DNA from: Lachnospiraceae bacterium YSD2013 | Lineage (GTDB): Bacteria > Bacillota > Clostridia > Lachnospirales > Lachnospiraceae | Direction of reading: 5' to 3' | Length of the DNA stretch: 64,000 nt | Assembly: GCA_900100895.1 (NCBI GenBank) | Contig: FMTX01000006.1 | Span: 62,001-126,000, forward strand | Shown here: piece by piece, positions 35,456 to 45,998 of the stretch | How the letters are laid out: each line of letters starts with the position of its first letter | How positions within the stretch are numbered: the first letter of the stretch is position 1 | The notes under the pieces: generated by a model | The model's input: the letters and a program-made list of their open reading frames with translations, nothing else | What the model was told of the DNA's origin: nothing | The model's database searches: none | Position numbers and translations under genes: made by a program

Positions 35456-36943
35456 ATGCGCCTTAAGAAAAGTGTATTTGGTTATATCAATTTCACTATC
35501 GGAACTGTAATAATGAGTGTATATCTATATACACTCTTTGTTTCGTTATTGACAATTTTCGAGGAAAATGCCGGCCGCAGAGTATATTTCTACGGTATCG
35601 GACTCCCTTATCTTATCGGGGGAGTAATTGTTCTTGCTTTGGCGGGATTATATTTCCTTATTTCACTGATTAAGAGCAAGATTGCCGTCAGAAGTTCAAG
35701 TGACGGGGTTATTGTTTCGAACGTTATATACTGGTTTTTATTTGCGCTGTTATTGTCTTACGGCGTGTTTGTAAGAATCAATAATCTTAAAGTTATCAAA
35801 GAATGGGGAACCATAAAGAATTATACCGACAATGCAACAGGTGCCGGATATTGGAAGAACCTTTTGAATCTGTTCTTTGGTAACGAAGTTTCTTTTGATA
35901 ATTTCTTCCATAAGCTATATTCATATATTGCGGCGCTTCTTTTGCGTATTTTCGGTGATACATTGACTGTTCCCGCAGTGTTGAACATTATCCTTTATGT
36001 GATTGCTTCCGTGATGATGTTTATGTCTGTTAAGTACATTTTCGGCAAGCTTCCTTCGCTTGTTGTATTCGCGGTGCTGATGATATCGAGAGCAACCGTG
36101 GGATTAATGTATGAAATTGCAGGGTTTAATTTGTTCTTTTTGACTGTATCGCTGATAGTGTTCCTGGTTACCTATTTCCTTGATGTTTATACCAAGACTA
36201 AGCCCGTAATGTGCTATATAGTTGCAGGAATTGCGTTAGTTGCAGTCGTTTTGCTGAATCATTTCGCATTTAAACCTTTTGCGATTAAGAGCATTTACGA
36301 TGTGGACATTTTCTGTGTTACGCCCGAGAATATTTCATTTGTTGCACTGGTATGCGTTACGGTAATTGCAGCCTTTGCGCTGTTTGCTTATCTTTCGCAT
36401 CTTAAGAGTGAGTCGGACGAGATTTCTTTTGCCAATATTTTGTTCGTCGTTTTTATGGTGATTCATCTGTTTGACAGGTCTTCCAACAACACGTTCTGGT
36501 TTGTAATAATAAGCCTTTGTGTTCTGGCGGGTATTGGTGCGGATAATTTACTGTTTAAGAATTACAAGAAGGCAGAGAGCGTAACGGATAATATTGATGA
36601 ATACTTTGTAACAACACCTGTTACAGAGTTTGTTAAGCCGGAAGAGCCTGTTATGGTTGATGTTGAGAAGCCTGAGCCTGCTTTTGCCAAGGCACCTTCG
36701 GAAACAACTCCCGAGCCGCCTGCAGTTCATAAATCTGAAGAAGATAAGCGGGCAGAAAAGGCTGAAGAAAAGCCGATTGAAAATACGGAAGAAAAGCCGA
36801 AGGTACCCCAATTCTTCGAGACTCCTTTACCCATGCCCAAGAAGCATGTCAAGAAGTCTATCGACTATGCATTTGAGCCTTCGGATGACCTTATGAAATA
36901 CGATGTCGAAATTTCTCCGAATGATGATTTTGACATTAAATAA
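35456..36943 (+). CDS. Polytopic membrane protein with Pro/Glu/Lys-rich C-terminal tail
   Basis: The product has 495 residues. About nine to ten hydrophobic segments fill residues 10-365, including two near the N-terminus, a loop with aromatic and charged residues (about 110-150) and a dense cluster from 160 on. The tail (about 380-495) is cytoplasmic-looking, low complexity, rich in Pro, Glu and Lys, and ends in an acidic stretch. The layout resembles integral membrane glycosyltransferases of the GT-C kind, but I see no sure catalytic motif. It follows a GtrB-like gene by 15 bp, which supports a role in lipid-linked sugar transfer. AAGGGGAG precedes ATG 35456. Confidence 0.75.
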   Translation: MRLKKSVFGYINFTIGTVIMSVYLYTLFVSLLTIFEENAGRRVYFYGIGLPYLIGGVIVLALAGLYFLISLIKSKIAVRSSSDGVIVSNVIYWFLFALLLSYGVFVRINNLKVIKEWGTIKNYTDNATGAGYWKNLLNLFFGNEVSFDNFFHKLYSYIAALLLRIFGDTLTVPAVLNIILYVIASVMMFMSVKYIFGKLPSLVVFAVLMISRATVGLMYEIAGFNLFFLTVSLIVFLVTYFLDVYTKTKPVMCYIVAGIALVAVVLLNHFAFKPFAIKSIYDVDIFCVTPENISFVALVCVTVIAAFALFAYLSHLKSESDEISFANILFVVFMVIHLFDRSSNNTFWFVIISLCVLAGIGADNLLFKNYKKAESVTDNIDEYFVTTPVTEFVKPEEPVMVDVEKPEPAFAKAPSETTPEPPAVHKSEEDKRAEKAEEKPIENTEEKPKVPQFFETPLPMPKKHVKKSIDYAFEPSDDLMKYDVEISPNDDFDIK

Positions 36944-36994
36944 ATAGACTTTTTATGTTATAATTTTGAGAAATATATTAAGTGGATGGTACCG

Positions 36995-39601
36995 ATGGGA
37001 ACAACCAGAAAACCTCAGACGAGGAAGAGTACTTCGACTAAGAGAAGAACAACTTCCTCCGCCAAAACCGGAAAAAGAACCAAACAGGATTATGAACTCG
37101 CAAGGGATATTAAGATTATCCTCTTTGTTTGCGTGTGCATTTTTCTTTTTGTCTGCAATTTTAATCTTGTAGGTAAATTCGGAGCCGCTTTATCGGGCTT
37201 CTTTTTTGGCGTGTTTGGCCTTTTAAACTATATAGTTGCGATATTCGTGGCAGGACTTTATATTTATGCATCCATGAGTTTGGGACGCAGAGGTCTTACC
37301 GTAAAGTGCGTATGCGCTTCGATGCTGTTTGTACTGGTATCGATGATTGTAGATCTTATTAACGGTGTTACTTCCACATTGGACAAGTATAACGTTGCTG
37401 AGATTTACAATTTCTCCAAGACCACCCACAAAGGCGGCGGAGTTATTGCGGCTTCGCTTAATTACGGACTTTTGTCGTTGATTGACCTTGTGGGAACCTT
37501 GATTGTTATCATTGCCCTTATTCTTATATGCATCGTTCTTTTGACCGAGAAATCTTTGGTTAAGAGTGTCCGTGACACCAAGGAATATATGCAGGGCGTC
37601 AAGGAAGAGGATCGCCGTTATAAGGCGGAACTCTATGAAGACAGACGCTTAGAGGCCGCTCAGAGACGCGAGGAGAAGCGCTTAAGAGCCGAGGAAGACC
37701 GCCGCAGAGCTGAGGAAGAGCGACAGGCTCGCGAGAAAGCTCTTCAGGAAAGAAGAGACGCAGAACGTCAGGCCAAAATGGACGAGGAAGTGCTCAGAAA
37801 GAACCGAAAGGTTACCGGTGTAACAACAGACACAACTTTAGTTAAAGAAATTCAGCCCGATGATACTAAGACTAAGCCTGAAGTGGGCGATGTTCATGAG
37901 ATAATTCTCAATGACTTTGACCCCGCTACATTAACATATACTGTACCTGAAATACCGATTAACGGAGTGACAGATATAACTCCTGTCGAAGAGGTTGTGG
38001 AAGAGTATGTACCTGTAAAGCCCGAGCCCGCACCCGGTATAGGAAGAAACGGATCCGAGGTTAAGCGCCCTGTAGCGAGAAAGCCCGCTGAACCGGCTGC
38101 TATACAGCCTGCGGAAGTGTCGGATTATTCCGGATACAAACTTCCTCCGTTAGACCTTTTAAGCGTCGGCACCAAGAAAGCCGGAGACTCCGCTCAGTCT
38201 ATCAGACAGACTGCCCAGAAGCTTCAGGACACTCTTGCAATCTTTGGTGTGGAAGCAACCGTTACTGACATCAGTCAAGGTCCTTCGGTTACCAGATTCG
38301 AACTTCAGCCCAAGCTCGGTGTTAAGGTAAGCCGTATTAAGAATCTTTCCGATGATATCAAGCTTAACCTTGCCGCTTCAGAGATTCGTATCGAGGCACC
38401 GATTCCGGGCAAGGCAGCTATAGGTATAGAGGTTCCCAATAAAGAATCGCAGCCCGTTCTTTTGCGAGAATTATTAGAGAGCAAGGAATACAAGGAATCA
38501 GACTCAAATCTTGCTTTTGCCGTAGGTAAGGATATCACCGGCAGAACAATCGTTTATAATATCAACAGCTTCCCGCACCTTCTTATTGCAGGCGCTACGG
38601 GTTCCGGTAAATCGGTTTGTATCAATACCATGATTATGAGTATTTTGTACAAAGCAAGCCCCGACGACGTGAAGCTTATCATGATTGACCCTAAGGTCGT
38701 TGAGTTAAGCGTATATAACGGCATCCCGCATTTGATGCTACCGGTTGTTACGGATATTAAGAAGGCGGCAGCGACACTTAACTTCGCAGTTACCGAAATG
38801 CATGAGCGTTTCAATAAGTTCGCCGAGTATGGTGTGAGAGATATCGAAGGCTATACAAGTGCGCTTAAGCAACGTGGCGAGCTTGAAGAGAAGAAGATGC
38901 CTCATCTCGTAATTATTGTAGACGAGGTTGCCGACTTAATGCTTGCGGAGCGTAAGAACGTTGAAGACTCCATACAGAGCCTTACCCAGCTTGCAAGAGC
39001 AGCGGGTATACATTTAATCATTGCTACGCAGAGACCGTCCGTAGACGTCATAACAGGCGTTATTAAGGCCAATATGCCGAGCCGTATTGCTTTTGCCGTA
39101 TCCAGTAACGTTGACTCGCGTACTATTCTTGATATGGGTGGTGCGGAAGAACTTCTCGGTAAGGGCGATATGCTGTTCTTCCCGAAAGGACTTAAGAAAC
39201 CCATCAGACTTCAGGGCGGATTCGTATCCGATAAGGAAGTTAACTCTGTTGTTGAGTTTGTCAAGAAACAGGGCACTCCCGCTTACGATGCTATGATTGA
39301 AGAGAAGATTAAAGCCTGCGAGAGAAAGGCAGAAGGCGGTTCGGGCGCAGCTTCCGGAGACGGTGGTGATGACGGCAACGATCCTCTCTTTACAGACGTA
39401 GGTTTTTACGTAATCGATTCCAATAAGGCGTCGATCGGTAATATACAGAGAAAATTCAAAATGGGCTTTAACAGAGCCGCAAGAATAATGGACCAGTTAT
39501 CCGACGCAGGGGTTGTGGGCCCCGATGAAGGAACTAAGCCAAGGCAGATAATAATGAGCCGTGACCAGTTTGAGAATTATCTTGAAGAATACGGCGGATA
39601 A
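36995..39601 (+). CDS. ftsK: DNA translocase FtsK/SpoIIIE
   Basis: FtsK pumps DNA across the closing septum and aligns the chromosome termini. From the N-terminus: a basic lead, four membrane helices (about 40-195), a highly charged Arg/Glu helical stretch (about 210-270), a Pro-rich linker, and the motor domain (about 370-770) with alpha-domain [11 protein letters not shown], Walker [13 protein letters not shown], Walker [13 protein letters not shown] and [11 protein letters not shown]. The C-terminal gamma winged helix ([15 protein letters not shown]) reads KOPS-like sites. The start is ATG 36995 (868 residues) or ATG 36986; AGTGGA at 36981-36986 favours the former. A TATAAT at 36959-36964 may be its -10 box. 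Confidence 0.96.
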   Translation: MGTTRKPQTRKSTSTKRRTTSSAKTGKRTKQDYELARDIKIILFVCVCIFLFVCNFNLVGKFGAALSGFFFGVFGLLNYIVAIFVAGLYIYASMSLGRRGLTVKCVCASMLFVLVSMIVDLINGVTSTLDKYNVAEIYNFSKTTHKGGGVIAASLNYGLLSLIDLVGTLIVIIALILICIVLLTEKSLVKSVRDTKEYMQGVKEEDRRYKAELYEDRRLEAAQRREEKRLRAEEDRRRAEEERQAREKALQERRDAERQAKMDEEVLRKNRKVTGVTTDTTLVKEIQPDDTKTKPEVGDVHEIILNDFDPATLTYTVPEIPINGVTDITPVEEVVEEYVPVKPEPAPGIGRNGSEVKRPVARKPAEPAAIQPAEVSDYSGYKLPPLDLLSVGTKKAGDSAQSIRQTAQKLQDTLAIFGVEATVTDISQGPSVTRFELQPKLGVKVSRIKNLSDDIKLNLAASEIRIEAPIPGKAAIGIEVPNKESQPVLLRELLESKEYKESDSNLAFAVGKDITGRTIVYNINSFPHLLIAGATGSGKSVCINTMIMSILYKASPDDVKLIMIDPKVVELSVYNGIPHLMLPVVTDIKKAAATLNFAVTEMHERFNKFAEYGVRDIEGYTSALKQRGELEEKKMPHLVIIVDEVADLMLAERKNVEDSIQSLTQLARAAGIHLIIATQRPSVDVITGVIKANMPSRIAFAVSSNVDSRTILDMGGAEELLGKGDMLFFPKGLKKPIRLQGGFVSDKEVNSVVEFVKKQGTPAYDAMIEEKIKACERKAEGGSGAASGDGGDDGNDPLFTDVGFYVIDSNKASIGNIQRKFKMGFNRAARIMDQLSDAGVVGPDEGTKPRQIIMSRDQFENYLEEYGG

Positions 39602-39617
39602 GGGAGATATACATTTA

Positions 39618-41288
39618 ATGAAGAGTGATATTGAAATCGCACAGGAAGCTACGATGCTTCATATCAGAGATGTGGCATCAAAGGCCGGCATCACCGAGGA
39701 CGATCTTGAGTACTACGGCAAATACAAGGCCAAGATTTCCGACGAATGGTACGAGAAGAATAAGAACAATAAAGACGGTAAGCTTATTCTTGTTACAGCC
39801 ATTAACCCCACTCCTGCGGGAGAAGGCAAGACTACCACGAGTATAGGTCTTACACAGGCATTCAATAAGCTTGGTAAGAAGTGTGTTGTAGCTTTACGTG
39901 AGCCTTCTTTGGGACCTTGTTTCGGTATTAAGGGCGGTGCTGCAGGCGGCGGATATGCGCAGGTAGTTCCCATGGAGGATTTAAACCTTCATTTTACCGG
40001 CGATTTTCATGCAATTACATCAGCCAATAACTTACTTGCGGCAATTCTTGACAATCATATCCAGCAGGGTAACGAGCTTGGTATCGATCCTCGTTCCGTA
40101 ATCTGGAAGAGATGTCTTGATATGAATGACCGCGCTCTCAGAAATATAGTAATAGGTCTTGGTAAGAAATCTGACGGTATGGTAAGAGAAGATCACTTTG
40201 TTATTACCGTTGCCAGCGAGATTATGGCTATTTTGTGTCTTGCCGAAGATATGGCTGACTTAAAGGAAAGATTATCCAAGATTATTGTGGCTTACAACTT
40301 TAAGGGTGAGCCTGTTACCGCAGGCGAGCTTAAGGCAGTAGGTTCCATGGCTGTTCTTCTTAAAGACGCACTTAAGCCCAATATCATTCAGACACTTGAA
40401 CATACACCTGCTATTATTCACGGCGGACCTTTTGCAAATATTGCTCACGGTTGTAACTCTGTAAGAGCTACCAAATACGCTTTGAAGATGGCTGACTATG
40501 TTATCACTGAGGCAGGATTCGGCGCAGATCTCGGAGCAGAGAAGTTCTTTGACATTAAGTGTCGCAAGGCAGGTCTCAAACCTGACGCAGTAGTACTTGT
40601 TGCTACAGTTCGCGCATTGAAATATAATGGTGGCGTTGCCAAGTCCGATCTTGGTACGGAGAACCTTGATGCACTCAAGAAAGGTATCGTTAACCTTGAA
40701 AAGCACATCGAGAACCTTAAGCAGTACAATGTTCCGATAGTAATCACTCTTAATGAGTTTTCTTCAGATACAGAGGCGGAGCTTTCTTTTGTCAAGAAGT
40801 TCTGCGAGGACAGAGATTGCGAGTTCGCTCTTTCCAAAGTCTGGGAGAAGGGCGGCGAAGGCGGCATAGAGCTTGCCGAGAAAGTCCTTAAGACTCTTGA
40901 AACCAAGAAGAGCAACTTTAAGCCTATCTATGATGACGACATGCCGCTCAAAGACAAGATTGAGACGGTTGCCACCAAGATTTACGGAGCGGGGGACGTT
41001 GCGTTCTCTACAGAAGCTCTTAAGATGCTTGATAAGCTTACTGCGCTCGGATTTGGTAAAGTTCCGGTTTGTATAGCGAAGACCCAGTATTCTTTGTCTG
41101 ACGATCCCACACTTCTCGGTCGTCCTGAGGGTTATACGCTTAATGTTCGTGAAGTATACATTTCTGCAGGTGCAGGCTTTGTGGTAGTACTTACCGGTCA
41201 GGTAGTGACGATGCCCGGCCTTTCCAAGGAACCTGCGGCATACAGAATCGATATTGATGAGAATGGAGTAATAAAGGGCTTATTCTAA
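39618..41288 (+). CDS. fhs: Formate--tetrahydrofolate ligase
   Basis: This ligase (556 residues) forms 10-formyl-THF from formate, ATP and THF. It feeds purine synthesis and, with FolD, one-carbon interconversion. Signatures: MKSDIEIAQ at the N-terminus, the P-loop [36 protein letters not shown] (split across two conserved blocks), [23 protein letters not shown] and [10 protein letters not shown] set ATG 39618, behind AAGGGAG, as the start; a longer in-frame ATG (39561) lies inside ftsK. folD follows 25 bp downstream, a common pairing. No acetogenic (acs) genes are nearby, so a biosynthetic role is likely. Confidence 0.97.
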   Translation: MKSDIEIAQEATMLHIRDVASKAGITEDDLEYYGKYKAKISDEWYEKNKNNKDGKLILVTAINPTPAGEGKTTTSIGLTQAFNKLGKKCVVALREPSLGPCFGIKGGAAGGGYAQVVPMEDLNLHFTGDFHAITSANNLLAAILDNHIQQGNELGIDPRSVIWKRCLDMNDRALRNIVIGLGKKSDGMVREDHFVITVASEIMAILCLAEDMADLKERLSKIIVAYNFKGEPVTAGELKAVGSMAVLLKDALKPNIIQTLEHTPAIIHGGPFANIAHGCNSVRATKYALKMADYVITEAGFGADLGAEKFFDIKCRKAGLKPDAVVLVATVRALKYNGGVAKSDLGTENLDALKKGIVNLEKHIENLKQYNVPIVITLNEFSSDTEAELSFVKKFCEDRDCEFALSKVWEKGGEGGIELAEKVLKTLETKKSNFKPIYDDDMPLKDKIETVATKIYGAGDVAFSTEALKMLDKLTALGFGKVPVCIAKTQYSLSDDPTLLGRPEGYTLNVREVYISAGAGFVVVLTGQVVTMPGLSKEPAAYRIDIDENGVIKGLF

Positions 41289-41313
41289 GCCATAAAGCTA
41301 TCAGGAGGGCGTT

Positions 41314-42150
41314 ATGGAATTAATCGACGGCAAACTTATTTCACAGAATATCAAGGATGAACTCAAAGCCCGTGTTGCAGAGCTTAAGAAGCACGGACAC
41401 GAAGGCTCGCTTGCTGTTATTCAGGTAGGCAACGATCCCGCTTCATCCATTTACGTTAAGAACAAAAAGAAAGCTTGTGAATATATAGGCATAGGTTCGG
41501 TATCTTACGAACTCAGTGAGAATACATCCGAGGCAGAACTTTTAAAAATTATTGACGAACTCAACAATAAGCCCGAGATAATCGGTATTCTCGTTCAGCT
41601 TCCTGTTCCCAAGCATATTGACGAGGATAAGATTATTAAGGCAATTTCGCCTCGGAAAGACGTCGACGGATTCCACGTTGAGAACGTCGGTGCTTTGTGT
41701 GTCGGCAACAGAGGATTTGTTTCATGCACTCCCGCCGGAGTTATTCAGCTTCTTAAGAGAAGCAACGTTGAAATCGCCGGCAAGCACTGCGTGGTAATCG
41801 GCCGCAGTAACATAGTCGGCAAGCCTATGGCACTTCTTATGCTTAGAGAGAACGCTACGGTAACGATTTGCCATTCCAAGACTCAGAATCTTAAAGAGAT
41901 ATGTAAAGGCGCTGACATCCTTATTGCCGCAGTAGGCAAGCCCAGAATGATTAATTCCGAGTATGTCAAGGAAGGTGCCGTAGTAATCGACGTAGGCATC
42001 CACCGAGATGAAAATAACAAAATGTGCGGAGACGTAGATTTTGATGATGTTAAAGATATAGTTTCCAAGATTACTCCGGTTCCCGGAGGCGTCGGTCCGA
42101 TGACGATTGCTATGCTTATGAACAATTGCGTAGAGGCTATGGAACAATAA
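41314..42150 (+). CDS. folD: Bifunctional methylene-THF dehydrogenase / methenyl-THF cyclohydrolase
   Basis: FolD (278 residues) interconverts 5,10-methylene-, methenyl- and 10-formyl-THF with NADP. Visible marks: the substrate region VGNDPASSIYVKNKKKACEYIGI with the catalytic lysine (Y-x3-K), ILVQLPVPKHI, PRKDVDGFH, CTPAGVIQLL, the Rossmann motif VIGRSNIVGKPMALLML, and TPVPGGVGPMTIAML. AGGAGGG precedes ATG 41314. With fhs just upstream it completes formate-to-methylene-THF conversion. Confidence 0.97.
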   Translation: MELIDGKLISQNIKDELKARVAELKKHGHEGSLAVIQVGNDPASSIYVKNKKKACEYIGIGSVSYELSENTSEAELLKIIDELNNKPEIIGILVQLPVPKHIDEDKIIKAISPRKDVDGFHVENVGALCVGNRGFVSCTPAGVIQLLKRSNVEIAGKHCVVIGRSNIVGKPMALLMLRENATVTICHSKTQNLKEICKGADILIAAVGKPRMINSEYVKEGAVVIDVGIHRDENNKMCGDVDFDDVKDIVSKITPVPGGVGPMTIAMLMNNCVEAMEQ

Positions 42151-42169
42151 AAAGAGGGTTGATTAAGTT

Positions 42170-43618
42170 ATGAAATGTCCCAATTGCGGAGCTGCAATTC
42201 CCGACGGTAAGCTTTACTGCGAGTCTTGCGGCGCAGAACTTCAGATTGTACCTGAAATCGATTACGACACCGAAGTTGAAATCGAGAAAGAAATGAATAA
42301 GACCTTATCCGGCATAGCCCATGATGAATTTCCTGAAGAATTTGACATGGAATATGACGAAGACCCCAACATTTTTACAATGCTTGCAGGCACCAACAAA
42401 GGCGGCAAGGTATTGTATGTTGTTACTGCGCTTGTTGTTCTTTTGTTCGTAATCGGAGCCGTTATAATCGGACGTAAGATCAGTGCCAACGGAAGTTTTG
42501 ATCACCAGATAGAACTTGCCAAGGAATATGAAGAATCGGGTAAGCTCCTTGATGCTATATCGGCACTTGAAGCGGCATATAAGATTAAGCCCGATGCAAC
42601 GGTACTTATGCAAATTGCCGAGCATTACAACAGTCTCGGAAGAGAAAACGACTGCATCTATACACTTCAGGAAGTCACTCAGGGTGCTTTTAACGCTATT
42701 GACAAAGAAAACGCTTACAGAAAGCTGATTTCAATATACCTTGACAGTGAAGATTACGAAGACATTGCCAAGCTTCTTGAAAACTGCGATAATAACGCTA
42801 TTTTGTCCGCATACAGAGATTATGCGGTTTACGAGCCTGAATTCAATGTAGCTGAAGGCACATATGAGGATGCCGTTCTTCTTAAAATTTCAGCCAAGGG
42901 TGACGGCCATATTTATTACACATTGGACGGTTCCACGCCCACAACCGGTTCGACATTATTCGAAACCCCCATTTTCCTTGAAATGGGAAGCTACAACGTT
43001 ACGGCAATTTTTGTTAACGGTTACGGAGTTAAGAGTGCTCCCGTATCCAAGACATATTTGATTGACAAGGATTTTGTTTTTGAACCCACCATACTTACAG
43101 ACTCGGGTGAATACGACCAGGCTACTTTAATTGAAGCAGATGTACCCGTATTATATACGCTTTATTACACTACAGACGGTTCAGAGCCTGATAAGGATTC
43201 AAAGCGTTATGTGGCACCTATTCCCATGCCTGAGGGGACCACTACATTCAAGTTTGTATGCTATGCACCCGACGGAACGCAGAGTTCGGTTATTGAGCGT
43301 GAATACACATTCCAACTCAGTGCCAACTACACACCGGCAGAAGCGGTTTCACATTTAGGAAATGTATTAAGAGAGAAAGGCATTCTTTTGCCCGATTCAG
43401 AGCTTAAGCCCGGTGTTCAGGGTGAATTTAAATATATGTATTCTGCAATTTATCCGATTTCGGGACGCGGAACGTATTATTTTGTTGTAGAATATCATGT
43501 GGAATCGGACGGCAACTGGACCAATACAAGTAACGTTTATGCCGTTAATGTAAACGATCTTTCAGTTTATAAGGTTAACTCGGAAGGTGACGGAGAGTAC
43601 AAGCTTATAGATTTTTAA
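42170..43618 (+). CDS. Zinc-ribbon membrane protein with TPR-like and paired chitobiase C-terminal domains
   Basis: The 482-residue protein starts with a zinc ribbon (CPNCGAAIPDGKLYCESCG, residues 3-21), an acidic linker, and one membrane helix (about 83-104). The outer part begins with helical TPR-like repeats (about 112-215). Two chitobiase/beta-hexosaminidase C-terminal-type domains follow, each with the mark YTLDGSTP or YYTTDGSEP (about 225-300 and 310-385). A last domain of about 95 residues with no match I know (VSHLGNVLREKG...) closes it. No enzyme motif is seen. It may sense or bind cell-surface glycans and signal inward, but that is inference. AGAGGGTTG precedes ATG 42170. Confidence 0.8.
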   Translation: MKCPNCGAAIPDGKLYCESCGAELQIVPEIDYDTEVEIEKEMNKTLSGIAHDEFPEEFDMEYDEDPNIFTMLAGTNKGGKVLYVVTALVVLLFVIGAVIIGRKISANGSFDHQIELAKEYEESGKLLDAISALEAAYKIKPDATVLMQIAEHYNSLGRENDCIYTLQEVTQGAFNAIDKENAYRKLISIYLDSEDYEDIAKLLENCDNNAILSAYRDYAVYEPEFNVAEGTYEDAVLLKISAKGDGHIYYTLDGSTPTTGSTLFETPIFLEMGSYNVTAIFVNGYGVKSAPVSKTYLIDKDFVFEPTILTDSGEYDQATLIEADVPVLYTLYYTTDGSEPDKDSKRYVAPIPMPEGTTTFKFVCYAPDGTQSSVIEREYTFQLSANYTPAEAVSHLGNVLREKGILLPDSELKPGVQGEFKYMYSAIYPISGRGTYYFVVEYHVESDGNWTNTSNVYAVNVNDLSVYKVNSEGDGEYKLIDF

Positions 43619-43646
43619 GAATCATACAAAGAAAGGGAAATATATC

Positions 43647-44525
43647 ATGTACCAGATTTTAAAAGCAGAAGAGCTTACAACCAATATTTATTTAATGGTT
43701 GTTAAGGCGCCGAGAGTAGCTAAGTCCTGTTTGCCCGGGCAGTTTGTTATCGTGCGCACCAAAGAGGACAGTGAACGTATTCCTCTTACAATTTGCGATT
43801 ATGACAGAAAGAACGGCACCATCACAATCGTGTTCCAGATAGTAGGTGCGGGAACTCAGTTTATGTCTGAGTTAAAAGCAGGAGATGCTTTCCATGATTT
43901 CGTAGGACCTTTGGGTTGCCCTTCGGAATTTTGCAGCGAGCCTCTCGACGAGCTTAAGAGGAAAAGCATTTTATTCGTTGCGGGCGGTGTCGGAACAGCT
44001 CCCGTATATCCTCAGGTTAAATGGCTCAAAGAAAACGGTGTTCTTGCCGACGTTATCGTAGGTGCCAAGACCAAAGACCTGCTCATCCTTGAAAAGGAAA
44101 TGGAAGCAGAAGCAGGTAACCTTTACATTACTACAGACGATGGTTCATACGGCAGAAGCGGTATGGTTACCAAGACCATCGAAGACCTTGTGGCTGAAGG
44201 CAAGCATTACGATGTATGCGTAGCAATCGGTCCCATGATTATGATGAAATTTGTCTGCAAGCTTACCAAAGAACTTAACATTCCCACAGTTGTATCCCTT
44301 AACCCCATCATGGTTGACGGTACAGGTATGTGCGGTGCTTGCCGAGTTACTGTCGGCGATAAAGTTAAATTCGCTTGTGTTGACGGCCCCGAATTTGACG
44401 GTCACCTCGTTAACTTCGATGAAGCCATGAAGCGTCAGACCCTTTACAAGACCGCTGAAGGACGTGCATTCCTTGCGGCCAAAGAAGGCGCTACTCATCA
44501 CGGCGGCTGCGGTAACTGCAACTAA
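43647..44525 (+). CDS. nfnA: NADH-dependent ferredoxin:NADP+ oxidoreductase small subunit
   Basis: The 292-residue FAD/[2Fe-2S] protein of the dihydroorotate dehydrogenase electron-transfer type pairs with the large flavoprotein encoded 24 bp downstream. Features: FAD-binding IPLTICDYD, the NAD-binding FVAGGVGTAPVYPQ, and the cluster ligands in GTGMCGACRV plus the Cys of KFACVDGPEF. NfnAB couples NADH and ferredoxin oxidation to NADP+ reduction by electron bifurcation in anaerobes. An extra C-terminal HHGGCGNCN motif is present. Older annotations call the pair sulfide dehydrogenase or a glutamate synthase subunit; the neighbour and the absence of a glutamate synthase large subunit favour Nfn. 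Confidence 0.86.
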   Translation: MYQILKAEELTTNIYLMVVKAPRVAKSCLPGQFVIVRTKEDSERIPLTICDYDRKNGTITIVFQIVGAGTQFMSELKAGDAFHDFVGPLGCPSEFCSEPLDELKRKSILFVAGGVGTAPVYPQVKWLKENGVLADVIVGAKTKDLLILEKEMEAEAGNLYITTDDGSYGRSGMVTKTIEDLVAEGKHYDVCVAIGPMIMMKFVCKLTKELNIPTVVSLNPIMVDGTGMCGACRVTVGDKVKFACVDGPEFDGHLVNFDEAMKRQTLYKTAEGRAFLAAKEGATHHGGCGNCN

Positions 44526-44549
44526 TACACATATATAGGAGAATCAGTC

Positions 44550-45938
44550 ATGGACGTAATGAAGAAAGTTCCCGTTCGTGAGCAGGATCCCAAGGTTCGT
44601 GCCACGAATTTTGAAGAAGTATGTTTAGGATACAACAGCGAAGAAGCAATGGAAGAGGCTTCCCGCTGCATTAACTGTAAGAACGCTCAGTGTATGAAGG
44701 GTTGCCCCGTTGCAATCAACATTCCCGGATTTATCGAGCAGGTTAAGAACGGTGATTTCAACAAAGCTTACGAAATCATCAGCGAATCTTCCGCACTTCC
44801 CGCTGTCTGCGGACGTGTATGCCCTCAGGAAAGCCAGTGTGAAGGAAAATGCATAAGAGGTATCAAAGGCGAGCCTATTTCCATAGGTAAACTTGAAAGA
44901 TTTGTTGCAGATTATGCTTCTCAGAACGGTGTTAAGCCTACAGGAGCTACCGAGAAGAAGGGTCAGAAAGTGGCCGTTATCGGTTCCGGCCCCGCAGGTC
45001 TTACCTGTGCAGGCGACCTTGCCAAGATGGGTTACGATGTGACTATATTTGAAGCACTTCATCAGCCCGGCGGCGTACTTGTATACGGTATTCCCGAGTT
45101 CCGTCTCCCCAAGGAGAAAGTTGTTGCCAAGGAAATCGAGAACGTTAAGTCACTTGGAGTTAAGATTGAGACTAACGTAGTCGTAGGTAAGTCAATTACA
45201 GTTGATGAACTTTTAACCGACGAAGGTTTCGATGCAGTCTTCATCGGTTCGGGTGCAGGACTTCCCAAGTTCATGGGCATTCCCGGTGAGAACGCCAACG
45301 GTGTATTCTCTGCCAATGAATACCTTACCAGAAGCAATCTCATGAAGGCTTTTGATGAGACATCTACCACACCTATCATGCGTGCCAAGAAAGTCGCTGT
45401 AGTAGGCGGCGGTAACGTAGCAATGGATGCAGCAAGAACAGCTTTAAGACTTGGCGCTGAAGTTCACGTAGTATACAGAAGAAGTGAAGAAGAACTTCCT
45501 GCCAGAGTTGAAGAAGTTCATCATGCCAAGGAAGAAGGCATTATCTTTAACCTTCTTACCAACCCCGTTGAGATTCTTACAGATGAAAACGGTTGGGTAA
45601 ACGGTATTAAATGTATCCGTATGGAACTTGGTGAGCCCGACGAGTCAGGCAGACGTTCACCTATAGAAGTACCCGGTTCCGAATTCGAAATTGAAGTCGA
45701 TGCAGTTATCATGTCTCTCGGAACAAGCCCCAACCCCCTTATTTCATCTACCACAAAAGGTCTTGAGATTAACAAGAGAAAATGTATCGTAGCCGAGGAA
45801 GAATTCGGTAAGACATCCAAGACCGGTGTATATGCCGGCGGTGATGCCGTAACAGGCGCTGCAACAGTTATCCTCGCAATGGGCGCAGGTAAGAACGCAG
45901 CCAAAGGTATTGACGAATACTTAAGAGGATTACGCTAA
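44550..45938 (+). CDS. nfnB: NADH-dependent ferredoxin:NADP+ oxidoreductase large subunit (GltD-like)
   Basis: The 462-residue protein of the glutamate-synthase small-subunit family carries two [4Fe-4S] sites in its N-terminal third (CINCKNAQCMKGCPV and CGRVCPQESQCEGKC). An FAD-binding VIGSGPAGLTCAGDLA and an NAD(P)-binding VVGGGNVAMDAARTA follow, then YAGGDAVTGAATVI at the end. With the preceding gene it fits NfnB, the subunit that holds the bifurcating FAD and binds NADPH. A homotetrameric NADPH-glutamate synthase is the older name for such proteins, but no GltB is nearby. AGGAGAATC precedes ATG 44550. A hairpin follows the stop. Confidence 0.88.
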   Translation: MDVMKKVPVREQDPKVRATNFEEVCLGYNSEEAMEEASRCINCKNAQCMKGCPVAINIPGFIEQVKNGDFNKAYEIISESSALPAVCGRVCPQESQCEGKCIRGIKGEPISIGKLERFVADYASQNGVKPTGATEKKGQKVAVIGSGPAGLTCAGDLAKMGYDVTIFEALHQPGGVLVYGIPEFRLPKEKVVAKEIENVKSLGVKIETNVVVGKSITVDELLTDEGFDAVFIGSGAGLPKFMGIPGENANGVFSANEYLTRSNLMKAFDETSTTPIMRAKKVAVVGGGNVAMDAARTALRLGAEVHVVYRRSEEELPARVEEVHHAKEEGIIFNLLTNPVEILTDENGWVNGIKCIRMELGEPDESGRRSPIEVPGSEFEIEVDAVIMSLGTSPNPLISSTTKGLEINKRKCIVAEEEFGKTSKTGVYAGGDAVTGAATVILAMGAGKNAAKGIDEYLRGLR

Positions 45939-45946
45939 GATTATTT

Positions 45947-45983
45947 ATACAAGGAGCTGCAAAGCTCCTTGTATATGGTTTAT
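45947..45983 (+). terminator. Hairpin after nfnAB, probable terminator
   Basis: A perfect 12-bp stem pairs ATACAAGGAGCT (45947-45958) with AGCTCCTTGTAT (45963-45974) around a GCAA tetraloop. The tail ATGGTTTATT is poor in T, so termination may be partial, or the hairpin may stabilise the nfnAB transcript. Confidence 0.6.
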
Positions 45984-45998
45984 TAAGGAGATAAGAAC

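Noticed and set aside
45947-45983. Regulatory RNA upstream of the zinc-ribbon gene
   Set aside because: Only a single perfect hairpin with a GCAA loop is seen right after nfnB; a terminator or transcript-end stabiliser is simpler.
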